From CAZKFN01 sp964552035 (GTDB lineage: Bacteria > Bacteroidota > Bacteroidia > Flavobacteriales_E > Vicingaceae), in assembly GCA_964552035.1 (NCBI GenBank), contig CAZKFN010000004.1, forward strand, positions 1-52,775: a stretch of DNA of 52,775 bases. Direction: 5' to 3'. Position numbers and translations under genes: made by a program. Of this stretch, positions 9,994-22,695 are shown in pieces; within the stretch, counting starts at the first letter, position 1; every line of letters begins with the position of its first letter. Under the pieces are notes generated by a model. It worked only from the letters and a program-made list of their open reading frames with translations, did no database searches and was not told where the DNA came from.

Positions 9994-11163
9994 ATGAGCA
10001 AAAGATACCTTAAAGCAAAGTATATTCATATAGGTAACGGCACAGTATTAAAAGATGCTGGTTTAGTAGTTAATCAAAACGGTATAATTGAAGAGATTGG
10101 AGAAAAACTAAGTATTCCTAAAGAAAAAGTAGAGCATTTTGAGGGGATACTTTGTCCTGGTTTTATCAACACCCACTGTCATTTAGAGCTTTCTCATTTA
10201 AAAGGAAAAGTACAGGAGCATACACAGCTAAATGGTTTTATTCAAGAACTTCAATCTATTAGAATGGCTGATAAAAACACGATTGAAGCTGCTTTTTATG
10301 CCGCTGATAAGGAAATGCAAAACGAAGGAATTGTTGCTGTTGGTGATATTTGTAATGATCCCTTTACCTTTAAATGTAAAAAAGAATCCCCTATTTTTTA
10401 CCATAGTTTTATAGAGCTTTTTGCCTATGACCCTGCTAAAGCTCAAAGTTTTTTTGATAAAGGTTGGAATATTAAAAAACAAGCTAATAGAATAAAAATT
10501 TCCGCATCCATTGTCCCACATGCTCCTTATTCTGTTTCTAATATGCTTTTTAAAATGATTACTGCTATTGAAGGTCAAGAGCCTATTAGTATTCACAATC
10601 AAGAGACTGCTTCCGAAAATGAACTCTTTCAAAAAGGAGGTGGTAAAATGGCAGAGATGTTATTACAATTTGGAAATAAAAAAGAGAATCTTCATGTATC
10701 AGGAAGGAATTCTTTACCTACATATATTTCTAATCTACCTAGTGACAAGCCGCTCTTATTAGTCCACAATACATTTACCACAAAAGAAGATGTCGAATTT
10801 GCTGAAAAGGCACATTCTAATTTATTCTGGTGTTTTTGTCCCAATGCTAATCTTTATATTGAAAATAAACTTCCCAATATTCCTATGTTTATTAAGTCTG
10901 GAGTGAGAATCACATTGGGAACAGATAGCTTAGCTTCTAATTATCAACTTAGCATTTTAGAAGAGATGAAAAGTATTCAAAAAGCTTATCCAAGCATTCC
11001 TACTTCTACATTAATTCAGTGGGGAACAAAAAGTGGTGCTGAATTTTTAGGTTTAAAGGATTTTGGAGAACTAAAGGTGAATACAAATCCCGGTATTGTA
11101 TTTATCAATGCCATTGAAAATGGTAAATTTTCTGAAAAAAGTAAGGCAAGAAGAATTGTATGA
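9994..11163 (+). CDS. Amidohydrolase-superfamily deaminase-like enzyme
   Basis: A 389-residue metal-dependent hydrolase of the TRZ/ATZ (cytosine deaminase-like) branch. An N-terminal beta-sandwich strand leads to the metal-binding His-x-His (His61, His63 in NTHCHLELSH). Further expected ligands follow: PHAPYSV, SIHNQET, the conserved LLVHNT region and the Asp of GTDSLASN. This branch includes aminodeoxyfutalosine deaminase (MqnX), guanine deaminase and S-adenosylhomocysteine deaminases. The sequence looks closest to what is annotated as MqnX-like, but no other futalosine-pathway gene is in the window, so I do not assign a substrate. It is transcribed away from rlmN and ends before two oppositely oriented T9SS genes. 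Confidence 0.8.
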   Translation: MSKRYLKAKYIHIGNGTVLKDAGLVVNQNGIIEEIGEKLSIPKEKVEHFEGILCPGFINTHCHLELSHLKGKVQEHTQLNGFIQELQSIRMADKNTIEAAFYAADKEMQNEGIVAVGDICNDPFTFKCKKESPIFYHSFIELFAYDPAKAQSFFDKGWNIKKQANRIKISASIVPHAPYSVSNMLFKMITAIEGQEPISIHNQETASENELFQKGGGKMAEMLLQFGNKKENLHVSGRNSLPTYISNLPSDKPLLLVHNTFTTKEDVEFAEKAHSNLFWCFCPNANLYIENKLPNIPMFIKSGVRITLGTDSLASNYQLSILEEMKSIQKAYPSIPTSTLIQWGTKSGAEFLGLKDFGELKVNTNPGIVFINAIENGKFSEKSKARRIV

Positions 11164-11230
11164 TTTATTGAGTCATTTATAAAATAGAAAATAAACCCCT
11201 ATCTCGTCTATATGGACTTTCATTTATTAG

Positions 11231-11322
11231 GCCCTTGTGTTACACAAAGACACCGCTTCGCTTTGAAATTATAGCACTATTTTTAGCAACAACACAGCTT
11301 TCCAATTGCCGCAAAAAACTCA
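11231..11322. repeat. Copy A of a possible dispersed intergenic repeat
   Basis: The 36 bases at 11231-11266 align with 18758-18792 at roughly three-quarters identity, including an identical CTTCGCTTTGA end. A second matching block lies at 11305-11322 (ATTGCCGCAAAAAACTCA), against GTTGCCAAAAACCACTCA at 18825-18842. Both copies hold a CAAAG...CTTTG stem with an 11-base loop. They flank the block containing the two T9SS genes and the insertion sequence. Confidence 0.4.
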
Positions 11323-11364
11323 CAAAATGTGTGTTGCCCTAAAAACCAAGTAAAGATTATTCCC

Positions 11365-13176
11365 CTATCTTAATAAGGTAACTGTTCCTTTATACTCCTC
11401 ACCTTCTTTGCTGGTGATAACATAATAATATACTCCAGCAGCCTGCCCTTTACCATCCCAGCCATCATTGTCTTTAAACGCAGCTACTTTATTGCCATAG
11501 CGATTATAAATAGTAGTTTGCAGCTCCCTACCAAAAGCATGACGGTATTGAAAAACATCATTAATTCCATCTCCATTGGGAGTGAAAACATTGGGTATTA
11601 TTAAGTCACAATCGCCTAATTGTATAGATAAAAGGCCTCTTTCTTTGGAAACACAAGCCTCTTTTTCACTTTCTAAATAATAGTTAGTGTTTTCTTGAAA
11701 ATTAACTTCATAGCTTGTTCCTGTATGAAAAGGATATTTATCTGATGCTGTGGAATACCAATTGAGTTTGATATCCTTAGCCAAACTATCCAATTCTAAG
11801 CGCTGTTTCCCTGCATCACAAAAGTGAAATTCAGCATAAATTGCTTGGGGCAATTCATTGACTTTTACCAATAAGGTATCCGTATAAAAACCACAATATG
11901 CGATGCGGAAATAAGTGTCAGATAAAGGCTGAAAAATGAATGAGGAAGAAGAAGTTCTATTTTCCCATGACTGTAAATCTGTACTGGATTGCCAGATTGC
12001 ATTAACATTAGAATTTGATCTATAAGTTAGTTCAACACTTTCTCCTTTACAAATTGTATTTTTATTTACAAACAGAGTATCTATTGGTCTTGGTTTATAA
12101 AAGGAAGTATCTATTAAATTGTTGGTACTGTCCCCATCTTCAGCCATAATAGCTTGTATGCTTAGGGTATAATTGCCATTGGGTTTAGGATAATTAAGAC
12201 CTGTAAAATAAACCCATATACTACTGTCCACTTCCAAAGGTTCCCCAGCAATAGGATTTATCCTGTTGTCATCAATGGCTTTTTGCAAGCGTTGCCGTAC
12301 TATACCATCTTCCTTTAATTCTAATTCTAAAGTAAAAGGATGTCTTTTAAAGTTTAATGCTGAATCTCCACTATTGACAACCCTTAGCCCAACACTATCC
12401 TGACATTCTCCCAAAATAGCAATGGAATCTAAACCTATATCTTGAGGGATAATATCTATTTCATATAGGGATACATCATCTATTAAGTAATATGAAAATG
12501 GATATGCTCGAATCGAAGAATTATTTACTATTTGATAAGATGTGTTTATATCGTCATTAAAATTACCAATGGTTATATACTTCTCATCACCAAGAGCTTT
12601 ATAAAAAAAAATAATTTCCATCCAATTGATTGTATCTATTAAAAACCCTGTTGTATTATGAGCTTTAACAGATGATTGAAAAGGTAAAGACTTAAAACCA
12701 TGAGATTCAGGCATGGCAATGCTATCCTTAGAAAAATATATTCCAACATCTTGTGCTGATATAGCAGCATAACTTGTATCAACTAAACTTAAAAAAAAAT
12801 TTAATTTATATAACTTATCCTTTTTGAGTTTTTGTTTTAATTTAGCTGATGCGTATTCACGATAATCATAATATTTTTCTTCATTACTCATATTTCCAAA
12901 GACAAATCCAATATAAGCTGTACCACTTCTAGGAGTCTGAAACCCCATACCGTTCTTTGGTGTTTTATAATGCCATTCTACAGCACATTCATCATACAAT
13001 TCTGATGATTTATTAAAAGTAGGTTCAAACCATCCATATAATAATCCTAATTGGCCGTGATCATTTGGACATCTTTTAAAATCCTCAAAATCCCCATTTG
13101 GAATTAAATTTTGCTTTTGAGCAAAAGAAACCAAGCAACAAAAGAAAAAAATAGAGGTTAATAAAAACTTTCTCAT
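11365..13176 (-). CDS. T9SS cargo protein with gliding-type (type B) C-terminal domain
   Basis: A 603-residue secreted protein. I set the start at the ATG at 13176, directly before a classic signal peptide (MRKFLLTSIFFFCCLVSFAQ); the longer in-frame start at 13257 would add 27 unlikely residues. After the signal comes a module beginning NLIPNGDFEDFKRCP, typical of Bacteroidota surface proteins and resembling a carbohydrate-binding fold. CARDB/Ig-like regions follow. The last 90 residues are a gliding-motility-associated (type B) C-terminal domain: IPNVFTPNGDGINDVF ... YNRYGNKV ... WDGKGQAAGVYYYVI. These domains direct export by the T9SS. The actual ligand is unknown. It lies tandem to, and shares the N-terminal module type with, the next cargo gene upstream. 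Confidence 0.88.
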   Translation of the reverse strand: MRKFLLTSIFFFCCLVSFAQKQNLIPNGDFEDFKRCPNDHGQLGLLYGWFEPTFNKSSELYDECAVEWHYKTPKNGMGFQTPRSGTAYIGFVFGNMSNEEKYYDYREYASAKLKQKLKKDKLYKLNFFLSLVDTSYAAISAQDVGIYFSKDSIAMPESHGFKSLPFQSSVKAHNTTGFLIDTINWMEIIFFYKALGDEKYITIGNFNDDINTSYQIVNNSSIRAYPFSYYLIDDVSLYEIDIIPQDIGLDSIAILGECQDSVGLRVVNSGDSALNFKRHPFTLELELKEDGIVRQRLQKAIDDNRINPIAGEPLEVDSSIWVYFTGLNYPKPNGNYTLSIQAIMAEDGDSTNNLIDTSFYKPRPIDTLFVNKNTICKGESVELTYRSNSNVNAIWQSSTDLQSWENRTSSSSFIFQPLSDTYFRIAYCGFYTDTLLVKVNELPQAIYAEFHFCDAGKQRLELDSLAKDIKLNWYSTASDKYPFHTGTSYEVNFQENTNYYLESEKEACVSKERGLLSIQLGDCDLIIPNVFTPNGDGINDVFQYRHAFGRELQTTIYNRYGNKVAAFKDNDGWDGKGQAAGVYYYVITSKEGEEYKGTVTLLR

Positions 13177-13316
13177 AAACTTAAGCAAGTTACTTGTTCT
13201 GTAATAAAGACGCTGTAACTCACTAATATGTTGCATGACAAACAACTTAATAATCATTAATAATATATTGATATTTCAACCAATCTCTGTTATTAAAATA
13301 TCTTATTGTCAATAAA

Positions 13317-13342
13317 GGGGTAGCGTGTTTTAACGCTACCCC
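13317..13342 (-). terminator. Intrinsic terminator after the giant T9SS cargo gene
   Basis: A perfect 10-bp stem, GGGGTAGCGT at 13317-13326 and ACGCTACCCC at 13333-13342, with a 6-base loop. On the minus strand it follows the stop codon at 13357 by about 15 bases and is followed by TTTATT. Confidence 0.8.
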
Positions 13343-13356
13343 TAGAGTATAAAAAA

Positions 13357-17286
<3,930 letters not shown>

Positions 17287-17388
17287 AATAATAAGTTTAA
17301 AGTAATATTTCATGTAAGACATATTGAATAGAATTGTTAAATTCTTATACAAAATATTCAACAAATGCAATATTATTGAAAAATTTTA

Positions 17389-17399
17389 TGCTTATTAAG
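17389..17399. repeat. Left target-site duplication of the insertion sequence
   Basis: TGCTTATTAAG, identical to 18730-18740 on the other side of the element. Eleven bases agrees with the 10-12 bp duplications known for several IS4-family groups. Confidence 0.7.
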
Positions 17400-17401
17400 A
17401 A

Positions 17402-18729
17402 ATACTGTCCTAAATAATTTTAGAAGAATTTAAAATTATTGTATTTATTGATATTTGGATGTATTTGAGGTACTTTTTAAAATAAGACCCCCTGATATAA
17501 ATTATTCGGTGGTGGTTTGGGTTCTATAAACGGATAATCGAGCCATTTTTGAAATTTTATTTTCACAAAAAGGTTCAGTCTGATAAAAGCAACTAAATTT
17601 GATAAATACCAAGCATGTTTTCCTATTACTTTAAGTGCTTTTAATATCAAAATGGTAATAAGAGCTGTCCATATTTGTATCATAACAGCATTTTCTGATG
17701 TTCCAATGAAAGACTTGATGTTCAAGAACTGTTTTATTTCTCTAAAGAATATTTCTACCTGCCATCGAGCCTTGTAAAACTCACTAATAGTGTTTGCTGT
17801 CCAAGGCACTGATTGGCAATCAGTTCTATTTCATGTTCATTCTCTTCATCCCAAACAGCTACTCTTCTCATATGTTTTGGATATTTCTTTTTTAACTCAA
17901 CACCAGTGAATTCAATGATTTTGTCCTTTAAAATATGCTGATGACGATTATCAAGGAGTCCATTCTCCTTTATACTTTTAAACTGAATATTTTCTTTATG
18001 TCTAATTACAAAGAACACCTGGCTGCTGTCTCAAATATTAAGTAAAGAGAAATCATTATAAAACCTGTCAGCAACAATAACACTTTGCTTTAATAATGGG
18101 ATATAGTAAGCTTATTTGTTGTCGGCTGTTTTCCCATCAGCGATATTAACATACGCCGGCAAATGTCCATCATAATCCAATAATGTATGCATCTTGACTG
18201 CTCCCTTTGCTGTCTTATATTTTGCCCAATCAAATAAGCTTAAGCAAAGACTAATCGTGGTAGAATCTAAAAGAAATATCTTTGATTTGATTCTGAATTT
18301 TACTCTCTTGCGATAGGCTTGCTGTCCTAAAGTCTCAAGCAATTTGTAGTAATAATCTCTAAAGAGCTCTCAATCTCGTCTTTTGTTTTGGTAGCTAACC
18401 GTAGATTTGGAAGGTGCTTTTTAAACGCCTAAATGATTTAAATTCTCTGTAGCGGAACGCAACCCATTGCTGATGTCTCGAACTGATTGACTTTTGGCAA
18501 ACTGACAAAACAACATTGAAACAAGATGCGACCAACTATTAAACCCTTTATTGTATTTATCGGTTTTTTGTTCTTTGACCAATTTATTGAAAGATGAACG
18601 GTCAAGTTTTTGAATAATTTGAGAAAACAACGTTATATTTACCATCGAGAGGGTGTTTTGTTGTTCAACCTAAAATTAATCTTTTAGGATAAATTATATC
18701 CTCCTATTTTTAAACGTTTAGGACGCTAT
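17402..18729 (-). mobile_element. Decayed IS4-family insertion sequence (about 1.33 kb)
   Basis: The element is bounded by imperfect terminal inverted repeats. The left end reads ATACTGTCCTAAA (17402-17414) and the right end, on the opposite strand, ATAGCGTCCTAAA (18717-18729): 11 of 13 positions match, with an uninterrupted GTCCTAAA core. Identical TGCTTATTAAG copies flank it. It contains a single transposase gene broken by stops and a frameshift, so the copy cannot move by itself. It lies just upstream of the giant T9SS cargo gene. Confidence 0.8.
17477..18645 (-). pseudogene. IS4-family transposase (DUF4372 + DDE), disrupted
   Basis: Reads from ATG at 18645 (MVNITLFSQIIQKLDRSSF) through a DUF4372-type N-terminal domain into an IS4 DDE domain. 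The catalytic residues are all recognisable: Asp in FLLDSTTIS, Asp in IVADRFYND, and the Y-x2-R-x3-E-x6-K signature in YKARWQVEIFFREIK. Lesions are in-frame stops at 18421-18423 (TAA), 18370-18372 (TGA), 18112-18114 (TAA) and 18031-18033 (TGA), and a frameshift near 17800-17810. The reconstructed length of about 389 residues is normal for the group. The two TGA codons fall where Trp would be expected, but TGA is a normal stop here (it ends the amidohydrolase gene at 11161-11163). Confidence 0.88.
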
Positions 18730-18740
18730 TGCTTATTAAG
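18730..18740. repeat. Right target-site duplication of the insertion sequence
   Basis: TGCTTATTAAG directly abuts the right inverted repeat; identical to 17389-17399. Confidence 0.7.
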
Positions 18741-18757
18741 CAAATATTTTCACAGTA

Positions 18758-18842
18758 GCCTTGTATTATTCAAAGGTACAACTTCGCTTTGACGCCCTAA
18801 TATTGTTGTTTCAAAAATGTAACAGTTGCCAAAAACCACTCA
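18758..18842. repeat. Copy B of a possible dispersed intergenic repeat
   Basis: Matches 11231-11322 in two blocks (18758-18792 and 18825-18842) with the same CAAAG(11-base loop)CTTTG hairpin. Lies between the insertion sequence and ispD. Confidence 0.4.
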
Positions 18843-18965
18843 TTTATTGAAAAAATTAGGCTGAATTGATGCTATAACATATTAATGGCTTAATAATAAA
18901 ATTTCTATAAAACGAAATTGATAAGCTTATAGAATCTTGTGGAATTCAATAGAAAACTAATTAAT

Positions 18966-19619
18966 TTACCTCATCAATACCTCGGCAATTTTCAAATCTT
19001 TTACAGTAGTTATTTTAATATTTTCCACATTTCCATTAATCAATTGGACGGAATGCCCAGCCGCTTCAAAAACAGATGCATCATCCGTAAAAGAGGGTGT
19101 ATAATCTACCTGATAAGCTTTTTGAAGCAAATCATATTTAAAGCACTGAGGTGTCTGCACCAAGCAATAAGAAGTTCTATCCACAGCTCTAGAATTTTTT
19201 CCTTCTATTTTTCTAATGGAATCATTTAAGGGAATTACAGGGACTGCCGAACCCCGCTTTTCAGCTGTTTTAAAAGCATTAATAATGGTAGACGGACTCA
19301 CGAGAGGTCGAACAGCATCATGGACGCCTACCACTCCTTCCTTTATAAGAGATAATCCAGCCTTTACTGAATCAAAACGACTATCTCCGCCTAGGGCAAT
19401 AGGAATAGCCTGATAAGCTGTATTTTTACTTAGGTTTTTCCAACGTTGAACCTCATCTTTAGGTAAGACTAAAATAATTTTCAGATTGGGTATTGTCTTC
19501 TTAAAAATCTCTAGGGTATGAAACAAAATAGGTTTACCATGAAGTGGAAGAAATTGTTTGGGAATTTCTTTTCCCATTCTCAATCCTTTTCCTCCAGCAA
19601 CTATGATTACCGAATTCAT
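18966..19619 (-). CDS. ispD: 2-C-methyl-D-erythritol 4-phosphate cytidylyltransferase
   Basis: A 217-residue nucleotidyltransferase of the non-mevalonate (MEP) isoprenoid pathway, which activates methylerythritol phosphate with CTP. The N-terminal glycine-rich loop is VAGGKGLRMGKEIPKQFLPL, with the catalytic Arg and Lys. The signature VHDAVRPLVS is near residue 100. The C-terminal part has VQTPQCFKYDLL, TDDASVFE and NIKITTVKDL. It is six bases downstream of queA on the same strand, so it belongs to that operon. ispG at the other end of the window serves the same pathway. Confidence 0.95.
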   Translation of the reverse strand: MNSVIIVAGGKGLRMGKEIPKQFLPLHGKPILFHTLEIFKKTIPNLKIILVLPKDEVQRWKNLSKNTAYQAIPIALGGDSRFDSVKAGLSLIKEGVVGVHDAVRPLVSPSTIINAFKTAEKRGSAVPVIPLNDSIRKIEGKNSRAVDRTSYCLVQTPQCFKYDLLQKAYQVDYTPSFTDDASVFEAAGHSVQLINGNVENIKITTVKDLKIAEVLMR

Positions 19620-19625
19620 AGATTT

Positions 19626-20672
19626 TTAGATAATCAACATTGCATCGCCATAGCTAAAGAAGCGATATTTTTCTTTAATAGCCACTTGGTATGCATCCAT
19701 AATCATATCATATCCTCCGAAAGCTGAAGCCATCATCAACAAGGTAGATTCAGGAGTATGAAAATTAGTAATCATCATATTGGCAATATTAAAATCATAA
19801 GGAGGGAAAATAAATTTATTTGTCCACCCTTTAAATGGTTTTAAAAACCCGTCTGTAGAAACGGAGCTTTCAATGGTTCTCATTGAAGTTGTTCCAACGG
19901 CACAGATCTTTCTTCCTTCTCTTTTTGCTTTGTTAATGATTTCTGATGTGGACTCTGTGATCTCAATTTCCTCAGAATCCATTTTATGTTTAGTTAAATC
20001 TTCTACTTCTACAGGTCTAAAGGTTCCCAAGCCAACATGAAGTGTAAGAGGTGCAAAATGAACCCCTTTAATTTCTAGACGCTTTAATAAGTTTTTACTA
20101 AAGTGCAATCCTGCAGTTGGTGCAGCAACAGCTCCTTCATTTTTTGCATATACTGTTTGATAGCGTTCCGCATCCTCGGGTTCTACTTCTCTTTTGATGT
20201 ATTTAGGAATTGGAGTTTCTCCTAATCTATTGATAGCTTGTTTAAACTCCTCATGAGTTCCATCGAATAAGAATCGTAGGGTTCTACCTCTAGAGGTGGT
20301 ATTGTCAATTACCTCAGCGACTAAATCTTCATCGCCAAAAAACAATTTATTCCCAATTCTTATCTTTCTTGCCGGATCCACTAATACGTCCCACAATAAA
20401 TTTTCGCTATTTAGTTCTCTCAATAGAAAAACTTCAATTTTTGCACCTGTTTTTTCTTTCTTCCCATAAATTCTTGCTGGAAACACTTTGGTGTCGTTCA
20501 TAATTAACACATCTTCTTCATCCAAATAATCGATTAAATCTTTAAACATCTTGTGTTCAATAGTTCCTTTTGCACGGTTAATTACCATAAGGCGTGCATC
20601 ATCCCTATTGTCTGCAGGATATTCGGCTAAAAGTTCTTTTGGTAAATCAAATTTAAATTGGGATAATTTCAT
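19626..20672 (-). CDS. queA: S-adenosylmethionine:tRNA ribosyltransferase-isomerase
   Basis: A 348-residue enzyme that transfers the ribosyl part of SAM onto preQ1 at position 34 of GUN tRNAs, the penultimate step of queuosine synthesis. Family landmarks are FDLPKELLAEYPADNRDDARLMV at the start, MNDTKVFPARIYGKK, then TPIPKYIKRE, YQTVYAKNEGAVAAPTAGLHFS, HVGLGTFRPV and a C-terminal NFHTPESTLLMMASAFGG. Full length, no lesions. It lies between truB and ispD on the same strand, with its own probable promoter in the 73-bp gap after truB. Confidence 0.96.
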   Translation of the reverse strand: MKLSQFKFDLPKELLAEYPADNRDDARLMVINRAKGTIEHKMFKDLIDYLDEEDVLIMNDTKVFPARIYGKKEKTGAKIEVFLLRELNSENLLWDVLVDPARKIRIGNKLFFGDEDLVAEVIDNTTSRGRTLRFLFDGTHEEFKQAINRLGETPIPKYIKREVEPEDAERYQTVYAKNEGAVAAPTAGLHFSKNLLKRLEIKGVHFAPLTLHVGLGTFRPVEVEDLTKHKMDSEEIEITESTSEIINKAKREGRKICAVGTTSMRTIESSVSTDGFLKPFKGWTNKFIFPPYDFNIANMMITNFHTPESTLLMMASAFGGYDMIMDAYQVAIKEKYRFFSYGDAMLII

Positions 20673-20711
20673 CTTACAATTAGGTTAAAAACAGTTCAAA
20701 AATTTGAGGTG

Positions 20712-20719
20712 CAAAGTTA
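20712..20719 (-). promoter_or_regulatory. Probable -7 element for queA-ispD
   Basis: The minus strand reads TAACTTTG (TAnnTTTG), 40 bases before the queA ATG at 20672. The surrounding GCAAAGTTA...TTTTTGC closely resembles the rlmN/amidohydrolase promoter region. The -33 element is not clear. Confidence 0.4.
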
Positions 20720-20745
20720 GTGATTTTTGCAAAAACTAACTAATC

Positions 20746-21438
20746 TTATTCCATAGTTCCTAAAATCAGGTGCTCAACTTCTTCTATGTCGTATGCATTG
20801 GATAAACAATACTCCCCAATTTTAGTTCTACACAAGCTATTCAAGTATGCCCCAACACCTAGGTTCTGTCCAAAATCATGAGCTAAAGAACGAATGTAAG
20901 TTCCTTTGCTACAATTGACTCTAAATCCTACTTCGGGTAAATTCATTGAAGTAATTTCAAATTCATTGACGAAAAGCTTCACCGGATTCATCTTAACTTC
21001 CTTGCCTTTTCTAGCCATGATGTATGCCCTTCTCCCATCAATTCGCTTGGCTGAAAATTGAGGAGGATATTGTATAATTTCTCCAGCTAAAGGCTCTTTT
21101 GCTTTTAAAATATCTTCTTCTAGAAGGTGCTTTATGCATTGCTCTTTTTCTACTGGACTTTCTAAATCATAAGAAGCTGTTTGAGCGCCAACGACAAAAG
21201 TTCCAGTATATTCTTTATCTAATTCTTGAAGTTGAGCAATGCTCTTAGTCTTTTTCCCAGTACAAACAATTAAAAGTCCGGTTGCTAAAGGATCTAAAGT
21301 GCCAGCATGACCCACCTTTATCTTTTTTACTGATAACTTCCTTTTCAGTAAATACTTTATTTTTTTTACAACATCAAAAGAGGTCCAATTTAAAGGCTTA
21401 TTAATCAGAAGAACCTCTCCTTCAAGGAAATCAGGCAT
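20746..21438 (-). CDS. truB: tRNA pseudouridine-55 synthase
   Basis: A 230-residue pseudouridine synthase that modifies U55 in the T-loop of most tRNAs. The catalytic Asp is in KVGHAGTLDPLATGLLIVC (near residue 47). KPLNWTSFDVV at the start, QYPPQFSAKRIDGRRAYIMAR and the C-terminal CSKGTYIRSLAHDFG match TruB. It lies eight bases from DUF3098. In related flavobacteria an undecaprenyl-pyrophosphate phosphatase gene (uppP) commonly sits between the two (from memory); here it is absent. Confidence 0.95.
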   Translation of the reverse strand: MPDFLEGEVLLINKPLNWTSFDVVKKIKYLLKRKLSVKKIKVGHAGTLDPLATGLLIVCTGKKTKSIAQLQELDKEYTGTFVVGAQTASYDLESPVEKEQCIKHLLEEDILKAKEPLAGEIIQYPPQFSAKRIDGRRAYIMARKGKEVKMNPVKLFVNEFEITSMNLPEVGFRVNCSKGTYIRSLAHDFGQNLGVGAYLNSLCRTKIGEYCLSNAYDIEEVEHLILGTME

Positions 21439-21446
21439 GGGCTTCT

Positions 21447-21749
21447 TTATGCTTTTGCTGTTTTTTTATTTGATTTTTTAGCTTTATCTACTAGGAAGAT
21501 AGGCTCATCATTTTTGGGTCTTTTGACGATAGCATAGAATGCAAGGCCTATTCCTATTAGGATAAGTATGGGGGATAAAATTATCCGCCTAAAAGAAAAT
21601 AATTTATCGGGATCAAATACTGCAGGATCTTCTGTTGCTCCTCCTACCATTAACAAATAACCAATAATCATAACAGCAGCAGAAATTCCCAAGAGCATAT
21701 AATTCTCTTTTTCAAACGGCATTACGTCTTTTACCTTAAGCTTACTCAT
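21447..21749 (-). CDS. DUF3098 small membrane protein
   Basis: A 100-residue Bacteroidota-specific protein with two predicted membrane segments (LLGISAAVMIIGYLLMVGG and IILSPILILIGIGLAFYAIV). Between them lies the family pattern EDPAVFDPDKLFSFRRI. A Lys-rich tail is cytoplasmic. It is adjacent to ftsX, eleven bases away, a linkage seen across the phylum, so a role with FtsX in the divisome is plausible but unproven. Confidence 0.9.
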   Translation of the reverse strand: MSKLKVKDVMPFEKENYMLLGISAAVMIIGYLLMVGGATEDPAVFDPDKLFSFRRIILSPILILIGIGLAFYAIVKRPKNDEPIFLVDKAKKSNKKTAKA

Positions 21750-21760
21750 AACTAATTCTT

Positions 21761-22633
21761 TTAATATAAATCACCACTTTGCATTCTTAAAAATTTGCGA
21801 ACTGCAAGCGAGGTAGATATCCACGAAATTAATATTCCCAATGCAATTATTGCAAAGAAAAGCAATAAATAATGATTATAGTCTTTCAATTCCACTAAAT
21901 CAGGAAAATTTCGCTGTGCAGACCAAGCAACTCCAACCAATAAGCCCATAGCAACAAGACCACTAATGACTCCATTAAGCACACCTCTAGCAACAAAAGG
22001 CCTTCTTATAAATCCTCCAGTAGCACCAACCAACTGCATGGTTTTAATTAAAAAGCGCTTGGAATAAATAGCTAATCGAATAGAGTTATTAATTAAAGCA
22101 ATCACAACAATCAAAAGTAAAACACTAAAACCAAGTAAAACAATACTAATACGACGAATATTTTTATTGAGTTCTACAATTAAATCTTTCTGATATTCTA
22201 CTTCTTTTACCGTTGGGTATTTTTTTAAAAGCTCCTGTATTTCACTCATTTTAATTTCATCTGCATAAGCTGCATTCAAATACACATCAATGCTTCCACT
22301 TAAGGGATTAAACCCAAGAAAGCTCACAAAATCTTCGCCTAATTCTTCAGCTAAAATTTCAGCAGCCTTCTCTTTGTCTACATATTCAATCCTATTCGTA
22401 AAATCCTTTTCCAATAAACTTTTTTGAAGTTCCTGAATTTCATCAGAAGACAAATCATCTCTTAAATACAAAGAAAATCCAATATTTTGCTTTACATGCT
22501 CTGAGATTTTTTGTGCATTTAAAATAATCATTCCAAGTAAACCAAGCATAAAAAGAACCAAGGTGATGCTAATGATAGTACCCACATAATTAGATTTAAC
22601 CTTTACACTAGATTTATGACCTTCTGCTTTCAT
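21761..22633 (-). CDS. ftsX: Cell division protein FtsX
   Basis: A 290-residue ABC-type permease that with FtsE couples divisome activity to peptidoglycan hydrolysis. The N-terminal membrane segment (ISITLVLFMLGLLGMIILNA) is followed by a periplasmic domain of about 120 residues (NIGFSLYLRDDLSSDEIQEL ... YPTVKEVEYQKDL). Three more membrane segments form the FtsX-like permease domain with IKTMQLVGATGGFIRRPF. No ftsE lies nearby, as is usual in the phylum. Same operon as DUF3098, truB, queA and ispD. Confidence 0.93.
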   Translation of the reverse strand: MKAEGHKSSVKVKSNYVGTIISITLVLFMLGLLGMIILNAQKISEHVKQNIGFSLYLRDDLSSDEIQELQKSLLEKDFTNRIEYVDKEKAAEILAEELGEDFVSFLGFNPLSGSIDVYLNAAYADEIKMSEIQELLKKYPTVKEVEYQKDLIVELNKNIRRISIVLLGFSVLLLIVVIALINNSIRLAIYSKRFLIKTMQLVGATGGFIRRPFVARGVLNGVISGLVAMGLLVGVAWSAQRNFPDLVELKDYNHYLLLFFAIIALGILISWISTSLAVRKFLRMQSGDLY

Positions 22634-22695
22634 TTATTTTTTATTCTTAATTGGGCTAAAATTAGTAGAATAGAATTTTAAACACAAATAATTTT

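Noticed and set aside
17477..18645. UGA read as Trp (recoding) in the transposase
   Set aside because: Two other in-frame stops are TAA and a frameshift is present, while TGA ends normal genes in the window such as the amidohydrolase. Decay explains it.
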